Counted from the first letter of the stretch, positions 7,339 to 14,686 are shown. The stretch: 14,990 bases of DNA from Pseudomonadota bacterium (GCA_021785335.1 JAJYFW010000004.1:1-14990); one strand, 5' to 3'. Numbers and translations are program-made. The notes: generated by a model from the sequence alone, not told the origin.

Positions 7339-8616
7339 TTACCAGTTGAACGTGTTGCCGATCAGCATGCCCATCGCGGACGTGTTGTTCGAGTCAAGGC
7401 TACCAACCTTACCAGAGGCGAAGTCATAGCCGACCTGGTGGCGGTGGCCGTACAGGAACGACACGAACGCGGCGGTGCCCGGCGCCCAGGCATAGGTGCC
7501 GCCCGCGGCGATACCCACCTCATGACGGGTGAAGCCCGTGTGGGCGCCATCCGAGGTCATGTCGAGGTACGAAGCGCCCACGATGAACGGCCCGAACGCG
7601 TAGGACGTGCCCGCGATGAACGACATCTCGTGCTTGCTGCCCTTCGCCAGCGGCACGAGCGAGCCATAGGCCAGCGCCGTGTTGCCGGTGATAACGGTGC
7701 CGCCAACGGCCCAGCCGCCGACTGCCACCGTCAGGCCGCCGATAACCATCGACGGATTCGAAGCCGGCGTTTCCGTGACGTGCACGTGGCCAGCGGCCCA
7801 GCCGCCGAGCTCGGCGGTGATCTTCGCCGGGCCCATGTCGCCCTGGTAACGGCCGACAACCTGCACCGCGTTGCGACGAGCCTGGCCACCGGTCGCGATC
7901 GTCGAGTTGCGGTTGCACGAGACCGGCCCGCACTGCGCCTCACCGCTGCCGGTGTCGTTCGGCTCGTAGCTGATGCCGAAGTCGAAGCCGGAGAAGGACG
8001 GCGAGATGTAGGAGATGCTGCTGGTGCCGTACGCGCCACCGTCTTCCGGGGTCGGCCAGTTCAGCTGCGCATTGCCCGAGAACAGGACCGGCAGGTCGCC
8101 GTTCCATCCGCCGTCGTCGAAGTTCTCGAAGCCGCCGGTCTGGAACAGACCCAGGACCTGGTCGGCCTGGCCGAAGCGGAACGTGCCCCAGTTGCCCTGC
8201 AGGTACCCAAGCTCGCGGCGGAAATACAGGTTGGCATTGCCGAACGGAGCCGCGCTGCCGCCGTTCGTGCGCACTTCCAGCATGGCGCCGAACTTCAGCC
8301 CGTTCGCGGCGACGCCCTCGAAGCCGCTGTAGAGACGGGCATACTCACCGAAGTAGACGTTGCCAGACTTGGTGCCGCCGCGGTTGTCGAGGCTGTCGCC
8401 GCCGACCATGAAGTCGGTGTGCAGACGGCCGCGGAAGTAGAACTGGACCTGGCCGGGAAGGCCGGTCGGGCCCGGAAGCGAAGACGTCGCAGCAAACGGG
8501 ACGGAATCGCCGCCCAGCCCAGACTGCATGCCGCTGCCGGTGGGCGCCGCGTGGGCGGCAACAGCCAGACCCATCACGCCGGCCACTGCCGTTGCGGTCA
8601 TAAGGAGCTTGCGCAT
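7339..8616 (-). CDS. Outer-membrane porin (downstream copy of a tandem pair)
   Basis: A 425-residue porin. The N-terminus MRKLLMTATAVAGVMGLAVAAHA is a Sec signal peptide, with cleavage likely after AHA (residue 23). The mature protein alternates short hydrophobic strands and Gly/Asn/Asp-rich loops, for example QVQFYFRGRLHTDFM, SGNVYFGEYARLYSGFEG, GTFRFGQADQVLGLF (probable constriction loop start) and FENFDDGGW, and ends ...MLIGNTFNW with a terminal aromatic residue, as barrel-assembly signals require. It belongs with the Gram-negative general porins; substrate unknown. Cys229 and Cys234 (CGPVSC) lie in a predicted outer loop. A strong GAGGAG ribosome site (8623-8628) precedes the ATG, suggesting high expression. 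It shares long blocks with the porin at 8871-10172 and is followed by an intrinsic terminator. Confidence 0.92.
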   Translation of the reverse strand: MRKLLMTATAVAGVMGLAVAAHAAPTGSGMQSGLGGDSVPFAATSSLPGPTGLPGQVQFYFRGRLHTDFMVGGDSLDNRGGTKSGNVYFGEYARLYSGFEGVAANGLKFGAMLEVRTNGGSAAPFGNANLYFRRELGYLQGNWGTFRFGQADQVLGLFQTGGFENFDDGGWNGDLPVLFSGNAQLNWPTPEDGGAYGTSSISYISPSFSGFDFGISYEPNDTGSGEAQCGPVSCNRNSTIATGGQARRNAVQVVGRYQGDMGPAKITAELGGWAAGHVHVTETPASNPSMVIGGLTVAVGGWAVGGTVITGNTALAYGSLVPLAKGSKHEMSFIAGTSYAFGPFIVGASYLDMTSDGAHTGFTRHEVGIAAGGTYAWAPGTAAFVSFLYGHRHQVGYDFASGKVGSLDSNNTSAMGMLIGNTFNW

Positions 8617-8870
8617 TTATTTCTCCTCGTTATGCCGGCCGCGCCGGCGGAATGAACCCCGCTCCGTTGCTGGTGCGACCCAAACGAAGAACCCCCCAGA
8701 AGGGGCGCACCTGGAGCAGCCGGGCTCAGAGTCCAGATTATTGATGGAAGGGTGACCCTGCCGCAATGCTCGACCGGGTCCATGCGTGACGTTCGCGGAA
8801 CACTGTGGCGTGAATGCCACAACTTCCGTAAGGCGTTAGCCGCGCGAGCTTACCCGTTGATCGGGCTGAT
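8617..8870 (-). other. Inter-porin region (leader and promoter of the downstream porin)
   Basis: 254 bp without a convincing gene. It holds the GAGGAG ribosome site at 8623-8628; a short minus-strand hairpin CCCC-TTCT-GGGG followed by TTCTTCGTTT (8705-8682), which could be a weak terminator for the upstream porin or an element of the leader; a weak promoter candidate (TTGCGG, 17 bp, CAATAA; 8766-8738 on the minus strand); and the dyad at 8797-8827. No FNR-type box comparable to the one before the other porin is present, only a TTGAT half at 8741. Confidence 0.4.
8797..8827. promoter_or_regulatory. Dyad between the porin genes
   Basis: TGTGGC (8804-8809), a 6-base spacer, then GCCACA (8816-8821), with outer GGAA/TTCC arms (8797-8800, 8824-8827). 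It could be an operator for the downstream porin or an RNA hairpin at the 3' end of the upstream porin transcript. No T-run follows on the minus strand, so it is not a standard intrinsic terminator. Confidence 0.3.
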
Positions 8871-10172
8871 TTACCAATTGAAGCTGTTGCCGATCAGAAC
8901 GCCCATCGCCGAGGTACTGTTCGAGCCCGCGCCAGGGGCGCCGGCCCCGAAGTCGTATCCGGCCTGGTGGCGCTTCCCATACAGGAACGACAGGTAGACC
9001 GCGGTACCGGGCGCCCAGGCGTAGGTGCCGCCGACGGCGATGCCCAGTTCGTGCCGCCCGCCGATGCCCGGGCCCATCGCGCCCTGGTAGTCGGTGCCGT
9101 TCACCGCCGCGCCGACGACGAAGGGGCCGGCGGCATAGGAGGTGCCGGCGATCCAGGCGGTTTCATGCCGGCCGCCCTCGGGCAAGGGAACGAAGCTGCC
9201 GTTGATGTTGCCGGTCAGGAAGTTGCCGCCGACCGCGAGGCCGCCATAGCTGAGGACGAGGCCGGTCTGGATAACGGTGGGGTCGGAGGCCGGCGCGGCG
9301 GTGTTGTTGACGTGCCCGGCGGTCAGCGCGCCGAGGGTCGCCGTGACGCCGACCGGGCCCAGCGCGCCGGTGTAGCGGCCCACGACATCGAACATGTTGC
9401 GCCGGTACTGCGCGGCGGCGGGCCCGGCGATGGTCGAGGCACGCGGGCACTCCGCGCCGCCGAGGGCGGCACTGGCGCAGTTCGCCTCGCCGGAGCCGGA
9501 GGCATTGGGCTCATACGCAACGCCGAAATCGAAGCCGCCGAAGCGCGGCGAGAGGTAGACCACCTTGGACGTGCCGTAATAGGCGCCGGTGTCCTCGTAC
9601 GGCCAGACGATGACGGCGTTGGAACTGAACAGGCTCGGCAGGTCGGAGCTGTTCCAGCCGCCGTCGTCGAAGTTCTCGAACGTGCCGGTAAGGAACAGGC
9701 CGGAAGCGCCGTCGGTCTGGCCGAAGCGGAACTCGCCCCAGCCACCCTTGAGGTAGCCGGTCTCGCGGCGGAAGAACAGGTTCGCATCGCCAAACGCAGC
9801 CGCGGAAGGTGTCGCGAGGCTGTGCTGCCGCACCTCGAGGAAGGCGCCGAACTTCAACCCGTTGGCCGCCGTGCCCTCGAAGCCGGTGTAGAGGCGGGCG
9901 TACTCGCCGAAATAGACGTTGCCGGACTTGGTCCCGTTGCCGTGGTCGAGGCTGTCGCCGCCGGCCATCATGTCGAAGTGCAGGCGGCCGCGGAAATAGA
10001 ACCGGATCTCGCCCGGCAGGCTGGCGGGGGCAGGGTAGGAGGACGTCGGCCCGAAGATCACCGGGTCCCCGCCCAGGCCAGCCTGAAGGCCGGAGGCGGG
10101 TGTCTGGGCGGCGGCCTGAACGGAAAGGGCAACCGCGGCAAGCGCGGTCGCGGCGCTGAGAAAACGGCGCAT
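8871..10172 (-). CDS. Outer-membrane porin (upstream copy of a tandem pair)
   Basis: A 433-residue porin, paralogous to the one at 7339-8616. The signal peptide MRRFLSAATALAAVALSVQAAA is followed by a mature N-terminus (QTPASGLQAGLGGDP) matching the paralogue's SGMQSGLGGD. Shared blocks include FYFRGRLH, GGDSLD, TKSGNVYFGEYARLY, AANGLKFGA, FENFDDGGWN and the terminal AMGVLIGNSFNW. Differences fall mainly in the loops. Cys232 and Cys242 sit in the loop that also carries the paralogue's Cys pair, though spaced 10 instead of 5 residues apart. The ATG at 10172 is chosen because GGAG lies 8 bases upstream and it starts a clean signal peptide; the frame stays open for another 138 bp upstream, but that stretch covers the promoter. 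An FNR-type box lies about 120 bp upstream. Confidence 0.92.
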   Translation of the reverse strand: MRRFLSAATALAAVALSVQAAAQTPASGLQAGLGGDPVIFGPTSSYPAPASLPGEIRFYFRGRLHFDMMAGGDSLDHGNGTKSGNVYFGEYARLYTGFEGTAANGLKFGAFLEVRQHSLATPSAAAFGDANLFFRRETGYLKGGWGEFRFGQTDGASGLFLTGTFENFDDGGWNSSDLPSLFSSNAVIVWPYEDTGAYYGTSKVVYLSPRFGGFDFGVAYEPNASGSGEANCASAALGGAECPRASTIAGPAAAQYRRNMFDVVGRYTGALGPVGVTATLGALTAGHVNNTAAPASDPTVIQTGLVLSYGGLAVGGNFLTGNINGSFVPLPEGGRHETAWIAGTSYAAGPFVVGAAVNGTDYQGAMGPGIGGRHELGIAVGGTYAWAPGTAVYLSFLYGKRHQAGYDFGAGAPGAGSNSTSAMGVLIGNSFNW

Positions 10173-10257
10173 GGTGATGCTCCGGCTGTCGCTCTTATCG
10201 GGTTCTCCCCCTGCAATATGACCGACAGCAGACAGCGAAAGCGGCCGGGCGCGGCGA

Positions 10258-10306
10258 TATATATAAAATAAAAACCAGCGGCTGTCTCCACATTGATGGA
10301 GATCAA
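10258..10306 (-). promoter_or_regulatory. Predicted class II FNR/FixK-dependent promoter of the upstream porin
   Basis: The box centre is at 10299.5. The minus-strand hexamer TATTTT occupies 10270-10265 (4 of 6 matches to TATAAT), so the box centre falls 41.5 bp before a start site at 10258 (an A on the minus strand). That is the classic geometry for class II activation by FNR/CRP-family proteins. The promoter stretch is strongly A+T-rich within very G+C-rich DNA. It would give a leader of about 86 bases before the porin ATG. The start site itself is inferred. Confidence 0.65.
10293..10306. promoter_or_regulatory. FNR/FixK-type binding site
   Basis: TTGATGGAGATCAA: a perfect match to the consensus TTGAT-N4-ATCAA recognised by FNR, ANR and alphaproteobacterial FixK/FnrL-type regulators. 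It is the only full match noticed in the intergenic DNA of this window. Confidence 0.75.
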
Positions 10307-10321
10307 TCAAGCGTTACAAAG

Positions 10322-10334
10322 TGATACGGTATCA
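10322..10334. promoter_or_regulatory. 13-bp perfect dyad, possible operator upstream of the porin promoter
   Basis: TGATAC-G-GTATCA, two perfect 6-bp arms around one base. Its centre is 28.5 bp upstream of the FNR-box centre, about position -70 of the predicted porin promoter. A further GGTATC half-site is at 10408-10413. The cognate regulator is not recognised. Confidence 0.4.
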
Positions 10335-10412
10335 GCCGCGTCGTCCGCGCCAGCGGCATGGGCGCCGATTTGCACGGCATTGTGTTTTTCTGCTCGAATT
10401 TGTTCTTGGTAT

Positions 10413-10434
10413 CGCAAATAGCCGGGCCGCCCGG
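10413..10434 (-). terminator. Weak terminator candidate after the ThiE-like gene
   Basis: On the minus strand a compact hairpin CCGGG-CGG-CCCGG (10434-10422) lies 19 bp beyond the stop of the ThiE-like gene and is followed by CTATTTG. The T-tract is short, so this is only a candidate. The rest of 10335-10412 shows no gene or recognised RNA; it is less G+C-rich than its surroundings. Confidence 0.3.
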
Positions 10435-10452
10435 GACTTCCCACGGCCGTTG

Positions 10453-11088
10453 TCAGCGGGTCGCCAGCGCGCCAATGGCGCCGGCGGCAACGGCGCGCGG
10501 CAGCAGGCGGATCGTCCGGCCGGTGATGCCGCCCAGCGCCGCGACCCCCGGGGCAGTGAGACCCTGCGCGCCGACCCCGGGCGCGCCGACACACTCGTCG
10601 GCCATGGCCGCACCGCCCCCGGCGAGCCGGGACCAGCGCAGCGGCCCAAGCGCCGGGGATCCCGGATGGCTCGCGGTGGGAAAGGCGGGAGAGAGGAAAA
10701 CCAGCGCCCCGGCGGCGCGGGCGCGGCGCAGGCTCGCAGCGCCGTGCGCGGAACTGGTCAGCAGCCGCCAGCCCGGCGGTGCGTGCGGCGGCTTGCGTCC
10801 GTCGCGCAGGTGCAGGCCGGCGCCCGCCGCGCGAGCCAGGCGCCAGTCGCCCGCGATGGTCAGCGCCAGGCCGCGCTCGCGGCAGACCCTCGCGATGGCC
10901 CGCGCGAGCCGCGCGCGATCCGGGTCCGCGTCGTGGCGCAGAACGATGCCGCAGAGACCGCGCGGCGCCACGCGGGCGAATTCCAGCGGGTCCGGCCCCC
11001 GCGAATCCGTGAACAGCCAGAGAACCGGGTGGCGGACGCGCCTGCGGCGCTTGACCGCCCTCGCCCAGGAGATGAGCTTGCCGTCCAT
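10453..11088 (-). CDS. Thiamine phosphate synthase-like (ThiE/TenI fold) protein, degenerate
   Basis: A 211-residue protein with the order of a TIM-barrel ThiE/TenI protein: HPVLWLFTDSRGPDP (strand 1, residues 20-34), GLCGIVLRHD (44-53), ALTIAGDWRLARAAGAGLHLRDGR (75-98), LLTSSAHGAASLRRARAAGALVFLSPAFPTASHPGSPALGPLRW (109-152) and VAALGGITGRTIRLLPRAVAAGAIGALA (182-209). True ThiE normally has a QLRxK block and a GxHxGQxD block; here they read VLRHD and GLHLRDGR, and the Lys after the PxFPT motif is replaced. Synthase activity is therefore doubtful and a TenI-like or binding role is possible. A Gly/Ala-rich insert (157-181) precedes the last barrel strand. The ATG at 11088 lies inside the start codon of the divergent yggS-type gene; a weak GGA lies 7 bases upstream. 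An earlier in-frame start would overlap yggS further. Confidence 0.8.
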   Translation of the reverse strand: MDGKLISWARAVKRRRRVRHPVLWLFTDSRGPDPLEFARVAPRGLCGIVLRHDADPDRARLARAIARVCRERGLALTIAGDWRLARAAGAGLHLRDGRKPPHAPPGWRLLTSSAHGAASLRRARAAGALVFLSPAFPTASHPGSPALGPLRWSRLAGGGAAMADECVGAPGVGAQGLTAPGVAALGGITGRTIRLLPRAVAAGAIGALATR

Positions 11089-11767
11089 GGAACCATCCGC
11101 ATCCACGCCGACCATCGCGGACCGGCTCGCCGCCGTCCAGGCCCGCGTCCATGCCGCCGCCGCCAGGGCCGGCCGCGATCCCGCCGCGGTGACGCTGGTC
11201 GCGGTGTCCAAGACCCATCCCGCCGAGGCCGTGCTCGCCGCGATCGCCGCCGGGCAGCGCCATTTCGGCGAGAACCGGGTGCAGGAGGCGGTGGCGAAAT
11301 GGGCGGCGCTCGGGCCGGCGGCGACGGGGACGGAGCTTGCCATCATCGGCGGCCTGCAGACCAACAAGGCGCGCGACGCGGTGCGGGTGGCGCAGGTGAT
11401 CGAGAGCCTGGACCGGCCACACCTCGCGGACGCCATCGAAAAGGCGGCGCAGCAGGAGGGGCACTGCCCGCGACTCTATATACAGGTGAATGTCGGCGAC
11501 GAACCGCAGAAGGGCGGCGTCGCGACGGCGGAGGCCGATGCCTTCATCGAGGCGGGCCGCAAGCGCTTCGGCACCCTGCTGGAGGGGCTGATGTGCATCC
11601 CGCCGGCCGAGGCCGACCCAGCGCCACATTTCTCGTGGCTCGCCGCCTGTGCCGCGCGGCACGGGCTCGCCGGGCTCTCCATGGGGATGAGCGGGGACTT
11701 CGAGGCCGCCATCGCGCACGGGGCGACACGCGTGCGCGTGGGAACAGCCATCTTCGGCGCGCGGTAG
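11087..11767 (+). CDS. yggS: YggS/PLPBP family pyridoxal-phosphate-binding protein
   Basis: A 226-residue single-domain protein of the YggS/PROSC family (PLP homeostasis). It binds PLP but has no known enzymatic reaction; loss in other bacteria disturbs vitamin B6 and amino-acid pools. Seen: VTLVAVSKTHPAEAV with the PLP Lys42, HFGENRVQEAVAKW, IGGLQTNKARDAV, LYIQVNVGDEPQKGGV, LEGLMCIPP and the phosphate-binding end LSMGMSGDFEAAIAHGATRVRVGTAIFG. These cover the whole family core. The ATG at 11087 shares CCATGG with the opposite ThiE-like start. An alternative ATG at 11072 (MSLPSMEP) is in frame, but AGGAG directly abuts it; from 11087 the same AGGAG is 15 bases away, so neither start has ideal spacing. 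It lies 45 bp before kup and may be co-transcribed with it. Confidence 0.95.
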   Translation: MEPSASTPTIADRLAAVQARVHAAAARAGRDPAAVTLVAVSKTHPAEAVLAAIAAGQRHFGENRVQEAVAKWAALGPAATGTELAIIGGLQTNKARDAVRVAQVIESLDRPHLADAIEKAAQQEGHCPRLYIQVNVGDEPQKGGVATAEADAFIEAGRKRFGTLLEGLMCIPPAEADPAPHFSWLAACAARHGLAGLSMGMSGDFEAAIAHGATRVRVGTAIFGAR

Positions 11768-11812
11768 CGGTATCTTGCACCGCAGCATGAAGCGGGCGTA
11801 ATCAGCGCGGGC

Positions 11813-13702
11813 GTGAGCACGTCCCTGGCCTCGGCCTCATCCCGCAAGGCGATCCCCACGGCAGCCCTGCTCGGCGTGCTCGGGGTCGTGTATGGCGACA
11901 TCGGCACGTCGCCGCTCTACGCGTTCCAGACCAGCCTCGAGCATTTCACCAAGACCGGCTTCCACCGCTGGGAAGTGCTCGGGATCCTGTCGCTGATCTT
12001 CTGGTCACTGGTCCTCATCGTCACCGTCAAATACGTGCTGCTGGTGATGCGCGCCGACAACCGCGGCGAGGGCGGCATCCTAGCGCTTATGGCGCTGGCG
12101 CAACGCGTCGCGAAGGGCGAGCGGACGCGCGCGATGCTGGCGCTGCTCGGCATCGCCGGCGCCTGCCTCCTGTTCGGCGACGGCGTGATCACGCCCGCGA
12201 TCTCCGTCCTCTCGGCGGTGGAGGGGCTTGAGGTGGTTGCCCCGAGCCTGAAGGCCGTGGTGCTGCCGATCTCGGTCGCCATCATCATCGGCCTGTTCCT
12301 CATCCAGTCCCGCGGCACCGGCACGGTCGGGCGGCTGTTCGGGCCCGTCATGGTGGTCTGGTTCCTGGTCATCGGCGTGCTCGGGCTCGCGCAGATCGTC
12401 ACCCACCCGTTCGTGGCCATGGCACTGTCGCCGAGCTACGGGATCGAGCTTCTGGTCATCCACCGCGGGCTCGCCTTCCTCGCGCTCGGCTCCGTCGTGC
12501 TGGCGGTGACCGGGGCGGAGGCGCTTTACGCCGACATGGGGCATTTCGGCCGGGCCCCGATCCGCCGCGCCTGGCTTACCTTCGTGCTGCCCTCGCTGGT
12601 GCTGAACTATTTCGGCCAGGGCGCGCTGGTGCTGGACCACCCCAAGGCGGCGGTGAACCCGTTCTACCTGCTCGCGCCGGGCTGGCTGCAGCTGCCCATG
12701 GTCATCCTCGCGACGATGGCCACCGTGATCGCGAGCCAGGCGCTGATCTCCGGCGCCTTCTCCATAGCGCGGCAAAGCATGCAGCTCGGCCTGCTGCCGC
12801 GCATGGCGGTGCTGCACACCTCCGCCGAGGAGGAAGGCCAGATCTACGTGCCGCAGATCAACACCATGCTGATGGTGGGCGTGCTGGTGCTGGTGCTGTC
12901 GTTCAGGAGCTCGAACGCGCTGGCCTCGGCCTACGGCATCGCGGTGACCGGGACGTTCATCTGCACCGGCATGCTGGCGATCGTGGTATTCCGGCGGCAG
13001 TTCCATTGGTCGCGGCCGGCGGCGATCGGCGCGTTCGGCGGGCTGTTCATCCTCGACCTGCTGTTCTTCATCGCCAACCTGCTGAAATTCTTCGAGGGCG
13101 GCTGGGTGCCGCTGGCCATCGCCGTGGTGCTGATGGCGATGATCACCTCCTGGCGGCGCGGGCGCGAGCTGCTGCTGGCACGCTGGAAATCCGACAGCCT
13201 GCCGCTCGCCTCGTTCGTGGCACGGCTGCCGAGCTCGCGGACGATCAGGGTGCCGGGAATGGCCGTCTTCCTCACCGGCAACCAGGACTATGTGCCGGCG
13301 GCGCTGCTGCACAACCTCAAGCACAACAAGGTGCTGCACGAGCAGGTGCTGTTCGTGACCGTGCTCAACGAGGACGTTCCCGAGGTGCCGGCGGAGGAGC
13401 GCAGCACCGTCGCGCAGCTGGGCCCGGGCATTCACCGCGTCATCGTTCGCTACGGGTTCATGGAAAGCCCCAACCTGCCGCGCGACCTCGCGGCCCTAGG
13501 CGACTACGGGATCGACTACGACCCGATGCAGGCCAGCTACTTCCTCAACCGCGAGACGCTGGTCCCGGCCTCGACGCCGAAGATGCCGAGGTGGCGGCTG
13601 GCGCTGTTCCTGCTGATGGCGCGCAACGCGGTGCCGGCGACGGAGTTCTTCCGCATCCCCTCCGACCGCGTGATCGAAATGGGAGTGCGGGTCGCGATAT
13701 AG
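11813..13702 (+). CDS. kup: Kup family low-affinity potassium uptake protein
   Basis: A 629-residue inner-membrane K+/H+ symporter of the KUP/HAK/KT family (Escherichia coli Kup has 622). Seen: [18 protein letters not shown] (residues 23-40, the family hallmark), [105 protein letters not shown] and [10 protein letters not shown]. About 12 hydrophobic segments fill the first roughly 445 residues. The C-terminal cytoplasmic domain holds the conserved [20 protein letters not shown] and ends [15 protein letters not shown]. The start is a GTG at 11813, since no later start would keep the first helix; its ribosome site is poor. The next gene begins 9 bp after the stop. Confidence 0.97.
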   Translation: MSTSLASASSRKAIPTAALLGVLGVVYGDIGTSPLYAFQTSLEHFTKTGFHRWEVLGILSLIFWSLVLIVTVKYVLLVMRADNRGEGGILALMALAQRVAKGERTRAMLALLGIAGACLLFGDGVITPAISVLSAVEGLEVVAPSLKAVVLPISVAIIIGLFLIQSRGTGTVGRLFGPVMVVWFLVIGVLGLAQIVTHPFVAMALSPSYGIELLVIHRGLAFLALGSVVLAVTGAEALYADMGHFGRAPIRRAWLTFVLPSLVLNYFGQGALVLDHPKAAVNPFYLLAPGWLQLPMVILATMATVIASQALISGAFSIARQSMQLGLLPRMAVLHTSAEEEGQIYVPQINTMLMVGVLVLVLSFRSSNALASAYGIAVTGTFICTGMLAIVVFRRQFHWSRPAAIGAFGGLFILDLLFFIANLLKFFEGGWVPLAIAVVLMAMITSWRRGRELLLARWKSDSLPLASFVARLPSSRTIRVPGMAVFLTGNQDYVPAALLHNLKHNKVLHEQVLFVTVLNEDVPEVPAEERSTVAQLGPGIHRVIVRYGFMESPNLPRDLAALGDYGIDYDPMQASYFLNRETLVPASTPKMPRWRLALFLLMARNAVPATEFFRIPSDRVIEMGVRVAI

Positions 13703-13711
13703 GCGGGAGAG

Positions 13712-14686
13712 ATGTCCGCGACGATCGAGGAGCTAATGCCGCCGCCCTTCGGCCTCGCGCTCGCCATGCGCGGGGAGGCCGACGAGGCGACCATCGCCGC
13801 GGCGGACGCGCGGGCGCGGCACTGGCAGGCCGAGGCGCCCTTCGCCATCGGCAGCGACGCCCACCGCGACGCGTGCTGGGCAATGTTCCGCGACACGTTC
13901 AACCCCTACAAACCCTCGATCATCGACTGGCCGAAGCTCGACGCACAGGCGCGCGAGCGGCTGGTCAACCTGCCGATCTGGGACATCGCGGTGCAGACCG
14001 AGGGCAAGGCGCGGCTGCGCATGCTCTCCTACGCCCGCGCCTCGGCCGACCGCGTCTGGGGCAAGGCGGTCGAGCTCAACGGCTGGGAGGAGGGGCGGCA
14101 CAAGGTGGTGCTCTCCCACCTCGTCGCGGCCTACGGCATCGCGCTCGAGAAGGAGCCGCCCTACATCGAGCCGCGCGACACCGAGTGGGCCTATCTGGTC
14201 ACCGGCTTCAGCGAGTGCATCGACAGCTTCTTCGCGTTCGGCCTGTTCGAGCTGGCGCGGCGCAGCGCCTTCTTCCCGCCGGAGCTGGTGGAGACGTTCG
14301 AGCCGGTGATCCAGGAAGAGGCGCGCCACATCTTGCTGTTCGCCAACTGGCTCGCCTGGCACCGCCGCCATATCCCCTGGTGGAGGCGGCCGTGGTTCGA
14401 GCTGCGCGTGCTCGCGGTGTGGGCGTTCCTCGCCTGGGAGCGGATGGGCATCGCGCGCGGCATGGACGACGGCAAGGCGAAACCCAGCACGCAGGACAAT
14501 AATTTCACCATCACCGGCAGCAAGGCGGTGAGCGACGTCGATGTCGGCGCCGCGGAGCTGATGACGATCTGCCTCGCCGAGAACGACCGGCGCTTCGCCG
14601 GCTACGACCGGCGGCTGCTGCGCCCGACGACCACGCCCGCGCTGGTGCGCCTGGCGCTGCCCCTGCTGCGCTGGCTTAAGAAATAG
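13712..14686 (+). CDS. Uncharacterised ferritin-like di-iron carboxylate protein
   Basis: A 324-residue soluble protein whose family I do not recognise by name. It contains a complete set of di-iron ligands in the expected order: Glu97 (QTEGKARLRMLSYA), Glu127-x2-His130 (WEEGRHKVVLSHLV), Glu168 (GFSECIDSFFAFGLFE) and Glu203-x2-His206 (QEEARHILLFANWLAW). The spacings of 30 and 35 residues match the four-helix bundle of bacterioferritin and class I ribonucleotide reductase R2. A Trp/Arg-rich segment (217-243) and a C-terminal part with QDNNFTITGSKAVSDVDVGAAELM follow; the N-terminal 80 residues are also outside the bundle. An oxidase, oxygenase or iron-handling role is possible; the substrate is unknown. 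The ATG at 13712 has GGAG only 2-3 bases upstream, 9 bp after kup, so it is probably co-transcribed with kup. Confidence 0.8.
   Translation: MSATIEELMPPPFGLALAMRGEADEATIAAADARARHWQAEAPFAIGSDAHRDACWAMFRDTFNPYKPSIIDWPKLDAQARERLVNLPIWDIAVQTEGKARLRMLSYARASADRVWGKAVELNGWEEGRHKVVLSHLVAAYGIALEKEPPYIEPRDTEWAYLVTGFSECIDSFFAFGLFELARRSAFFPPELVETFEPVIQEEARHILLFANWLAWHRRHIPWWRRPWFELRVLAVWAFLAWERMGIARGMDDGKAKPSTQDNNFTITGSKAVSDVDVGAAELMTICLAENDRRFAGYDRRLLRPTTTPALVRLALPLLRWLKK

Noticed and set aside
8636..8650. GCCGGC-CGC-GCCGGC near the downstream porin start
   Set aside because: Simple G+C-rich palindrome of a kind expected by chance in this genome; no supporting context.
7438..8655. Plus-strand frame opposite the downstream porin (and a similar one at 8967-10271)
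   Set aside because: Both are antisense shadows of the two porins; their similarity to each other only reflects the porin duplication.
8741..8754. TTGAT upstream of the downstream porin as a second FNR box
   Set aside because: Only the left half matches; the right half reads GGGTG instead of ATCAA.
10307..11788. Long frames on both strands through the ThiE/YggS junction
   Set aside because: Arg/Pro/Gly-rich with no motifs; the ThiE-like and YggS frames carry the family signatures.
11787..11801. Four-codon mini-frame ATG AAG CGG GCG TAA before kup
   Set aside because: Could be a leader peptide, but there is no hairpin, codon run or ribosome site to support attenuation.
12080..13435. Minus-strand frame of 451 codons opposite kup
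   Set aside because: Gln/His/Arg-rich low-complexity product antisense to a clear Kup protein.
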